From NCBI GenBank assembly GCA_044340865.1, contig JBIISW010000083.1:1-11395 (forward strand): 11,395 nucleotides of DNA, in the 5' to 3' direction. The stretch comes from UBA4416 sp044340865 (GTDB lineage: Bacteria; Bacteroidota; Bacteroidia; B-17B0; Aurantibacillaceae). Position 1 is the stretch's first letter; the number at the start of each line of letters is the position of its first letter. This document shows positions 6,248-11,395 of the stretch, one piece after another. The position numbers and the translations under genes were made by a program. Under the pieces are notes generated by a model. It was not told the origin of the DNA and searched no databases. It saw only the letters and a program-made list of their open reading frames with translations.

Positions 6248-7186
6248 CTATTGAAACAAACTTACTCGTTGTAAAATAATTTCTTTGTATTGAAGTTTGT
6301 TTTTTTTATTTAAAAAAGATGCATCAATAAGCGAGAGAGCTTTTGGTAACCAAGTGTTCAGTTTGGTATAAACTGAATGTATTTGTTTGTTATTTAATTT
6401 TAAAACTACACCAAACCTATCAAAATAGTTTTTATTTAAATTTTTCTTTTTACCACCAAGCAATAGAGCCGTTTCATCTTTGTCTTTAGGTAGAATGATA
6501 TTTACATTTATCAAATCGTATGCTGGTGATAATGTCCATCCTATATCAGAAAGTATCATGGAAAAGTTTTTTAAATGCATATCGTTATTACCTATAATAA
6601 AATTGAATAGGGCGAGTTCAAAAAAACGAAGTTTATCCATCAACGTATTAATTGATAATTCACCAATTGTTTTACCAAGATTTTCCATTGTTCCTAAATA
6701 CTTGTCTTCCAATTCTAATATTTGCAAAAAATCAATCATATGAATTTTTGATTTATTTTTTTTTCGATCAATTCTACTTGTTATGTAGCACAATTCACCT
6801 GATGCCAATCGAATCATATTATTGGGAACAACATTTATTTTAAACAGTTCGGCTAATTTCATCGACAGGTGCTCGTTTTCAGGCATTTGTTCGTATTGTG
6901 CATTTTGTGGTTTTAAAATATATAAACCTTCTAATGCGTCCATAATAGTTAAACGACCATCTTTTCCATCCTCTAAATTGTTTTTAATCCAACCTAAAGA
7001 CAACTTCGGCTGAACGCCAGGAACCGTTACAGACAGTTCAACGGCTTGCTTTGCTAATTTAGTCATATCTTTTAATCGATAAGGTAGAGTAGGAGCTAGT
7101 TTCGTTCCGAAGAACGATTTTATACAAGTTGGATGATAATCACCATGACCATCTATGTCTTTATAACAGTATAAACACTTAGCCAT
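6248..7186 (-). CDS. hipT: HipT-like serine/threonine kinase toxin (HipA kinase core without the N-terminal subdomain)
   Basis: The 312-residue product is the HipA-type kinase core. It begins with C4-x2-C7 and H18-x2-C21, a small zinc-finger-like cap (CLYCYKDIDGHGDYHPTC) common in Bacteroidota members. The Gly-rich, Ser/Thr-bearing loop is LSVTVPGVQPKLSL (51-64), where HipA-type kinases bind ATP and are switched off by autophosphorylation. Lys92 (YILKPQ) is the likely ATP-binding Lys. GNNDMHLKNFS (199-209) holds catalytic Asp202, and PAYDL (221-225) the metal-binding Asp224. Known HipA and HipT phosphorylate aminoacyl-tRNA synthetases (GltX, TrpS) and halt growth; the target here is unknown. 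The start ATG lies within the last 8 bases of the preceding gene (ATGGCTAA), coupling the two. All key residues are intact, so the toxin looks active. Confidence 0.9.
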   Translation of the reverse strand: MAKCLYCYKDIDGHGDYHPTCIKSFFGTKLAPTLPYRLKDMTKLAKQAVELSVTVPGVQPKLSLGWIKNNLEDGKDGRLTIMDALEGLYILKPQNAQYEQMPENEHLSMKLAELFKINVVPNNMIRLASGELCYITSRIDRKKNKSKIHMIDFLQILELEDKYLGTMENLGKTIGELSINTLMDKLRFFELALFNFIIGNNDMHLKNFSMILSDIGWTLSPAYDLINVNIILPKDKDETALLLGGKKKNLNKNYFDRFGVVLKLNNKQIHSVYTKLNTWLPKALSLIDASFLNKKNKLQYKEIILQRVSLFQ

Positions 7187-7514
7187 TACTATTCAATGTT
7201 ATAGGATGAACACTTACAGCGCCAATGGCATTTTTACAGCAGGCTAACAATAATCCCATCCGATCGTTTTTATTTATTTTCCAACTTTCTGTTGCGATAT
7301 TTAAGAGCCAACCTTCCGGAATCAATCCGTCAAAAAAAGCAAATAGTCTTTTACTTACATAAGCTTGTGATCTAACGGGCATTTGAAAAGTAATGAATAA
7401 ACTAGGATGATTTTTGATATAGTTTTCATCATATATAAATTCATACTCGCCGGTATCTAACTCTTTTAAAATACCTGCAAGAATGTTGTTATATTTTATA
7501 ATAGCTTGTCGCAT
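7179..7514 (-). CDS. hipS: HipS-like protein (free-standing HipA N-terminal subdomain)
   Basis: The 111-residue protein corresponds to the N-terminal subdomain that is fused to the kinase in classical HipA. Diagnostic features are the beta-rich start (AIIKYNNILAGILKE, YEFIYDENYI), the helix with LFAFFDGLIPEGWLL (57-71) and the closing AIGAVSVHP (96-104). In the tripartite HipBST system of E. coli O127, the equivalent protein HipS is the direct antitoxin of the HipT kinase, while HipB binds DNA and augments neutralisation. The gene order B-S-T and the 8-base overlap with the kinase gene match that system, so I infer the same role. It begins 2 bases after the hipB stop codon. It could instead be a split HipA whose two halves act together. 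Confidence 0.85.
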   Translation of the reverse strand: MRQAIIKYNNILAGILKELDTGEYEFIYDENYIKNHPSLFITFQMPVRSQAYVSKRLFAFFDGLIPEGWLLNIATESWKINKNDRMGLLLACCKNAIGAVSVHPITLNSNG

Positions 7515-7516
7515 AT

Positions 7517-7714
7517 TTATTTATCATTTACTGGGCCTAGAACCTGACCAAACATTTTTAATACATGATTTACTTTTGATAAACTTAAGTTATCTTTGCC
7601 TTGTTCTATTTTTCTAATAACCGTTAATGCTACGCCAGCTTTTTCAGCAAACTCTTCTTGTGTAAGCTTTAATAGTTTTCTTCTTTTTTTTACAAAGTCT
7701 GATATTAAATTCAT
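7517..7714 (-). CDS. hipB: HipB-like Xre-family DNA-binding antitoxin
   Basis: The 65-residue protein is almost entirely one Cro/C1-type HTH: LTQEEFAEKAGVALTVIRKIEQG (17-39) with the second and recognition helices, then LSLSKVNHVLKMFGQVL (43-59), typical of HipB in spacing and in the GxxLGP ending. It lacks the longer C-terminal tail of E. coli HipB. By family it binds inverted repeats in its own promoter as a dimer and represses the operon, alone and with the other Hip proteins. Three evenly spaced TATAT-N8-ATATA-type sites lie directly upstream, the first only 2 bases from the start codon, so tight autoregulation is likely. Confidence 0.88.
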   Translation of the reverse strand: MNLISDFVKKRRKLLKLTQEEFAEKAGVALTVIRKIEQGKDNLSLSKVNHVLKMFGQVLGPVNDK

Positions 7715-7716
7715 TT

Positions 7717-7817
7717 TATATGCTTTTGAATATAAAAGTAGAGAAAATTATTTAATTATATGCAATTGAATATAAAAAATATAATTTATTTAATGTTATA
7801 TCTATTTGCATACAATA
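7717..7817 (-). promoter_or_regulatory. Promoter/operator region of the hip operon: three sites at 40-bp intervals
   Basis: Two near-identical sites, TATATGCTTTTGAATATA (from 7717) and TATATGCAATTGAATATA (from 7757), match over 19 of 21 bases when extended to 7737 and 7777. A third, weaker site (TATATCTATTTGCATACA, from 7797) fits best in reversed orientation, 14 of 18 bases. Start-to-start spacing is exactly 40 bp both times. Each is an imperfect palindrome of the form TATAT-N8-ATATA, 18 bp, the same overall shape as E. coli HipB operators (TATCC-N8-GGATA). The first copy covers the ribosome-binding region of hipB. Confidence 0.68.
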
Positions 7818-7855
7818 CTATTTGTAGTCTTATCACTTTCTGCTTTTATTTTATT

Positions 7856-7889
7856 AAAAATCAATTAGTTAAGCAACTAATTGATTTTT
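7856..7889. terminator. Strong bidirectional hairpin terminator-like element
   Basis: A perfect 15-bp stem (left arm 7856-7870, right arm 7875-7889; core ATCAATTAGTT/AACTAATTGAT) with the 4-base loop AAGC. A run of T follows on the plus strand and a run of A precedes, so it could end transcription both ways. It lies in a divergent intergenic region, with the hip operon leaving to the left and the membrane-protein gene to the right, so no gene visible in the window ends at it. Confidence 0.75.
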
Positions 7890-7937
7890 TTTTATCTTTT
7901 TAAAGTAAACCGCATAAACAATCTGTTTAACTGCGTT

Positions 7938-7945
7938 TAATTTTG
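7938..7945 (+). promoter_or_regulatory. Possible -7 element of the VWA/RmuC operon
   Basis: TAATTTTG fits TAnnTTTG. A start site about 7 bases downstream would leave almost no leader before ATG 7954 but a normal one before ATG 7990, which slightly favours the later start for the first gene. The -33 element is not clear. Confidence 0.22.
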
Positions 7946-7953
7946 AACCAGAA

Positions 7954-8394
7954 ATGAAAACAGTATTTAACCTTAAACATCAGCACAACATGAAAACAAC
8001 ACAAACAACATTTATCATTGAACAAATTCTAATTATAGTTGGCATCAATTACCTTATGCTAATAAGCGAAGGGTTTTTGTTTAAAGAGCATTGGAAACCT
8101 ACTTTTATTTTTGCACTTACATTTTTTAATGTCGGAACTTTAATTTCTTTATACCTAACGTTTACAGATAAATCGTTTTCCATATTGAAAGAAATCTTCT
8201 TGTTTAATTTTAATTTGGTTATTTATTTAAGCTTTGTGAGCTTGTTGGTTTATCACAACAGTAAAGTGAGGGCACATGTAAATTTCTTTCATACCACTTT
8301 AGGCCTTCTAACACTTTTTTTTGCTGTCGTTTTTTTGTTCGAAACAGTTACATCTTACAAAACATTTAAAACAGCAAAATACCTTCAAAAATAA
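7954..8394 (+). CDS. Small integral membrane protein, unknown function
   Basis: The 146-residue product has four hydrophobic segments that look like membrane helices: about 20-42, 50-70, 80-101 and 111-132, joined by short loops and ending in a basic tail (YKTFKTAKYLQK). No family is recognised. A second ATG at 7990 (residue 13, MKTTQTTFIIEQ) could be the true start: it lies just before the first helix and gives a more usual leader from the -7 motif at 7938. It lies 32 bases before the VWA gene on the same strand, so they may be co-transcribed. Function cannot be assigned. Confidence 0.72.
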   Translation: MKTVFNLKHQHNMKTTQTTFIIEQILIIVGINYLMLISEGFLFKEHWKPTFIFALTFFNVGTLISLYLTFTDKSFSILKEIFLFNFNLVIYLSFVSLLVYHNSKVRAHVNFFHTTLGLLTLFFAVVFLFETVTSYKTFKTAKYLQK

Positions 8395-8426
8395 ATTCAT
8401 ACTCAAAATTACTTAAACCTTATATA

Positions 8427-9464
8427 ATGAAAACAGTTAAAGAAATACTAATAGATACATCTTCGTCGATGGCTGATATGCTTAATGGAAAAAAACGAAA
8501 AATAGATCTAGCTAAAGAAATTTTATTAGATAAAATTTTACCACACATTAGTTCGGCCGATAAAGTAAGTATTCGTTTGTTTGGCGGCTCATGTGCTATG
8601 CTTGGCGCTTTAGAAAATATTCCGAAAGGAAAATTTAAACTATTACGTGATTTTATTTTAAATGATATTCCTGAACCAAAAGGTTCTACGCCATTAGCAT
8701 TAGCAATTACAACTGCTGTTGATAATTTGAAGAATGAACCAAAAGCAGAAAGAGAAATTTATTTAGTGACAGATGGCCAAGAAACCTGCGGAGGTAATGT
8801 GAATAGTGCTGCTGATTATGCCGCAAGTAATGGCATTCGTTGTAAAATTCACATCATTAGTATTGGCGATTTAACGGCTGGAGCAAAAGCCCAATTTGAT
8901 TATTTAACGCATTGCACTGGTGGAAAAAATTTAAACTTAACAGCAACAGCTAATAATGCTTTATGGTTTGATAAGGAAATAGAAAGTTTTTTAAGTCCTC
9001 ATCCATCCTACGATGAAGTTGCTTTACAAATTAAAAGAAATAATCCTGAAGCTTTTCAAAACTTGATGCAATTAGATTTAGATAGTTTTTGTAATACGAT
9101 TGATATTGATTTTATTGGAAATAAAGCTCACTATCGTAAATCTGAAATTTTGTCGATAAGAGATTTTGTTCAATACACAAAATCGGAAGTGAATTATATA
9201 CCAGGTAGGGAAGGCGCAACCTGTCAAAAATTATTGATTGTTGAATTTTATAATGATGACAAGGGATTAACGAATTTAATTGAAGCCTTGCAACACGTTG
9301 AAAATTGTGGAATACAAAATAAAGAAGTGTTGATTCTCATGAATAAATGGGATGACGATTATTATGCTCACTATTTCAAATCATGGGTCAAACAGTTTAA
9401 AACAAAAGGAGTAGAAAGAGTTTGTATGAAGTTGGATGGCTTTAAATCTTACAAGGAATTATAA
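8427..9464 (+). CDS. VWA-domain (MIDAS) protein
   Basis: The 345-residue protein has an N-terminal von Willebrand A domain (about 1-190) with a complete metal site: D10-x-S12-x-S14 in LIDTSSSM, Thr88 in KGSTPLA, and Asp116 in LVTDGQE. Such domains bind a divalent metal and partner proteins. There is no signal peptide or membrane helix, so it acts in the cytoplasm, unlike the exported VWA proteins common in this phylum. Residues ~195-345 form a second region I do not recognise, with strands and acidic segments (LLIVEFYNDDKG, VLILMNKWDDDYYAHYF). It is followed after 36 bases by a small helical protein and then rmuC; this order suggests a joint job, perhaps assembly or regulation of a complex. 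Asp codons are 23 GAT to 2 GAC, typical of the backbone. Confidence 0.85.
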   Translation: MKTVKEILIDTSSSMADMLNGKKRKIDLAKEILLDKILPHISSADKVSIRLFGGSCAMLGALENIPKGKFKLLRDFILNDIPEPKGSTPLALAITTAVDNLKNEPKAEREIYLVTDGQETCGGNVNSAADYAASNGIRCKIHIISIGDLTAGAKAQFDYLTHCTGGKNLNLTATANNALWFDKEIESFLSPHPSYDEVALQIKRNNPEAFQNLMQLDLDSFCNTIDIDFIGNKAHYRKSEILSIRDFVQYTKSEVNYIPGREGATCQKLLIVEFYNDDKGLTNLIEALQHVENCGIQNKEVLILMNKWDDDYYAHYFKSWVKQFKTKGVERVCMKLDGFKSYKEL

Positions 9465-9500
9465 AACATAAACTAACAATAACTAAAGAATAAAAACACC

Positions 9501-9905
9501 ATGACAAAAAAAACACAACCAACCGACGACGCTTCATTTAGAGATTATTTAAATGCATTATGCCATAACACATTGTTTGAACACGCAAGAGAAACCATTC
9601 TTCCAGACATCATCATTGAAATCATGTTACGTTACAAAAACCTATATCAGGATTACATATTCCTATTAGCCGAGCTAGGAATTGACATCGATTCAGAAAA
9701 TAAGGCCGCTTTAAAAGATACACTTGAAACTGAGTTAAATAATATCGATGAAAATGACATGAAAGAAATCATGCTTCAATTGTTTTCTAAAAAATTAGTT
9801 ATTGATATGATTCTTGAATGCACTGATCAATATGCTAGAGAAGACATCATTTATAACCAAAATTATTGGAACGAAGGCGTTGATTTGAAACTTAACTTAA
9901 ACTAA
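9501..9905 (+). CDS. Small acidic helical protein, unknown function
   Basis: A 134-residue protein, strongly acidic and mostly helical by composition (EHARETILPDIIIEIMLRYKNLYQ is typical, running about 27-50; then NKAALKDTLETELNNIDENDMKEIMLQLF). It has no signal peptide, membrane helix or known motif. It lies between the VWA gene (36 bases before) and rmuC (18 bases after), all on the plus strand. It may be an adaptor or partner of the VWA protein, but this is from position alone. Confidence 0.75.
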   Translation: MTKKTQPTDDASFRDYLNALCHNTLFEHARETILPDIIIEIMLRYKNLYQDYIFLLAELGIDIDSENKAALKDTLETELNNIDENDMKEIMLQLFSKKLVIDMILECTDQYAREDIIYNQNYWNEGVDLKLNLN

Positions 9906-9923
9906 CATAAATAAACAAAACCT

Positions 9924-11285
9924 ATGGAAACCTTACTCATCATCCTCATTGCTTTAGCCATTCTAAACATCATTTTAGTTTTTGTATTTAAAGCCAAACC
10001 AAATACGCAAAACCAAGAGCTCATTTTAAAAATGGATACTTTGGATAAAAGCCTTCAAAAAATAGAATACAGTTTAAAAGACGATTTTAGATTTAATCGC
10101 GAGGAAAATGCTGTGCTCGCTAAAGACAATAGAAACGAACTAAACACCACACTGAAAGATCTTAAAAAAGAAGTGGTTGACACCTTAAAAGAACTGAATG
10201 AAAAGGCTCAAAAAGACAATACTTTGATGCGCGACTCGATGGTAAATTCCTTTAAAGGCTTTGAAGAAAGCTTTGATAAAAATGTGCGCTCCTTTAATGA
10301 TTTGCAACGTGATAAGTTTAATGAGTTAAACGACAAACAAAATAAATTAGTAGAAGGCACTGAAAAAAAGTTGGAAGCCATTAGAGTAACTGTTGAAGAA
10401 AAATTAGAAAAAACATTGAGCGAACGCCTTGGCCAAAGTTTTGAAACCGTTGGTAAACAATTGATAGAAGTACAAAAAGGCTTAGGCGAAATGCAAACTT
10501 TAGCACAAGATGTAGGCGGATTAAAAAAAGTATTATGCAATGTAAAAATGCGCGGTGGAATAGGCGAGGTGCAATTAGCCATGTTGTTAGAACAAGTTTT
10601 AGCACCTGAACAATACGACGCCAATGTAAAAACAAAAGAAGGCAGTGCTGATTTAGTGGAGTTTGCCATTAAATTACCAGGCCGCGATGAAGAAAACTCA
10701 TGCGTGTGGTTACCAGTAGATGCTAAATTTCCGAAAGATGTTTACGAACAATTACAAACCGCTTATGACCTAGGCAATTTGCCTGCCATTGAAACAGCCC
10801 AAAAGAATTTAGAAAATACCATTAAACGCATGGCAAAGGACATACACGATAAATACATTGACCCGCCAAACACAACCGATTTTGGAATTATGTTTTTACC
10901 TTTTGAAGGCATTTATGCTGAAGTAGTGCGTAAAGCCAGTTTATTAGAAGACTTACAACGCAACTATAAAATCATTGTAACAGGCCCTACGACTTTAGCA
11001 GCTATTTTAAACAGTTTACAGATGGGCTTTAAAACTCTTGCCATTCAAAAACGCAGTGGCGAAGTATGGAAAGTATTAGGTGCTGTAAAGAAAGAATTTG
11101 AAAATTTTGGCGGCTTGATGCAAAAAGCCCAAGGCAACATACAAACTGGTTTAAACCAATTAGATGATGTGATTGGAAAGCGCTCGCGTGCCATACAAAG
11201 AACTCTTAAAAATATTGAAACAGCCACGCAAGCTGATACCAATTTGATACTACCAGAAAGTGATGATGTGAATGAGGAGGGGTAA
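9924..11285 (+). CDS. rmuC: RmuC family DNA recombination protein (predicted nuclease)
   Basis: The 453-residue protein has the full RmuC layout. An N-terminal membrane helix (3-23) is followed by a long coiled coil (about 30-200, rich in K/E heptads), then the RmuC domain. NVKMRGGIGEVQLAMLLEQ (206-224) is the family signature with Glu215; SADLVEF (241-247, Asp243) and LPVDAKFPKD (263-272, Asp266-x-Lys268) complete the PD-(D/E)XK-like nuclease site. The conserved block FGIMFLPFEGIYAEV (about 321-335) and ITGPTTLAAIL-like segment are also present. Known role: in E. coli, rmuC loss raises inversion at short inverted repeats, so it is thought to cut or limit DNA structures; it has been linked to protection from mobile DNA. 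Start ATG 9924 places the membrane helix correctly. Nothing looks broken. Confidence 0.94.
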   Translation: METLLIILIALAILNIILVFVFKAKPNTQNQELILKMDTLDKSLQKIEYSLKDDFRFNREENAVLAKDNRNELNTTLKDLKKEVVDTLKELNEKAQKDNTLMRDSMVNSFKGFEESFDKNVRSFNDLQRDKFNELNDKQNKLVEGTEKKLEAIRVTVEEKLEKTLSERLGQSFETVGKQLIEVQKGLGEMQTLAQDVGGLKKVLCNVKMRGGIGEVQLAMLLEQVLAPEQYDANVKTKEGSADLVEFAIKLPGRDEENSCVWLPVDAKFPKDVYEQLQTAYDLGNLPAIETAQKNLENTIKRMAKDIHDKYIDPPNTTDFGIMFLPFEGIYAEVVRKASLLEDLQRNYKIIVTGPTTLAAILNSLQMGFKTLAIQKRSGEVWKVLGAVKKEFENFGGLMQKAQGNIQTGLNQLDDVIGKRSRAIQRTLKNIETATQADTNLILPESDDVNEEG

Positions 11286-11395
11286 TAAAACGTTGTCTAT
11301 CATATTTCTAAATAATTTTTCATTTTTAATTTGGAAAGCACAGCATACCAAATTACATTTAACAAGAACAAGTTTTTTTAAAAAAATAATGATTG

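Noticed and set aside
7717..7817. CRISPR-like reading of the 40-bp spaced repeats
   Set aside because: Repeats are short, AT-rich, only three, one reversed, and next to hipB; operators explain them better.
10208..10669. 153-codon minus-strand frame within rmuC
   Set aside because: Antisense to the conserved RmuC domain and rich in Ser/Cys as typical of shadow frames.
11286..11300. AAAACGTTG after rmuC, similar to the end of the attC-like sites
   Set aside because: Nine bases without the GCTGC part or any paired arm; likely chance.
11327..11355. 8-bp inverted repeat TAATTTGG/CCAAATTA as an rmuC terminator
   Set aside because: AT-rich stem, 13-base loop and no T run after it; too weak to call.

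Overview
The window is AT-rich (roughly one third G+C by eye) and most likely comes from a member of the Bacteroidota. The best evidence is the first gene, a secreted subtilase ending in a type IX secretion (T9SS) type A sorting domain, a system largely confined to this phylum. TAnnTTTG-like -7 motifs and the HipA-family split are consistent with this.

Layout. (1) Bases 2-721: 3' part of a T9SS-secreted S8 peptidase. (2) Bases ~956-3667: an accessory block of three short same-strand genes: a small envelope protein (1000-1494), a caspase-like protease with a C-terminal membrane helix (1752-2582), and a PLD-family protein with a Cys-rich tail (2843-3667). They are separated by two related, long, imperfectly palindromic sites (1544-1719 and 2590-2783). 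Each site has an outer stem, a conserved bulge, a middle stem and a terminal mini-hairpin whose sequences differ between copies while pairing is kept. The two ends of each of the first two units are complementary to each other, as expected of integron-type cassettes whose attC site closes in the excised circle. No integrase is in the window, so this looks like an integrase-less cassette cluster or a related system. Asp codons in these genes are almost all GAC, against GAT in the backbone genes, a sign of foreign origin. (3) Bases 3668-4134: no confident gene; contains a 20-bp-period repeat. (4) A small unknown gene on the minus strand (4135-4413), divergent from a WYL-domain regulator (4641-5696) that overlaps a small beta-rich protein gene (5689-6198). 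A clean 18-bp palindrome lies in the divergent region. (5) Minus strand 7714-6248: a tripartite HipB-HipS-HipT-like toxin-antitoxin operon with three operator-like sites exactly 40 bp apart upstream. (6) Plus strand 7954-11285: a small membrane protein, a VWA-domain protein, a small helical acidic protein and RmuC, closely spaced and probably one operon.

How parts work together. The hip operon is a self-regulated toxin-antitoxin unit that appears to sit between two plus-strand operons. A strong hairpin terminator left in its upstream region (7856-7889) could be the old terminator of the WYL operon or a barrier between divergent units. The cassette block carries two proteins (caspase, PLD) of types that recur among antiphage or cell-death effectors, but nothing here proves that role. 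The VWA/RmuC operon is the most backbone-like part; the link between the MIDAS protein and RmuC is by position only.
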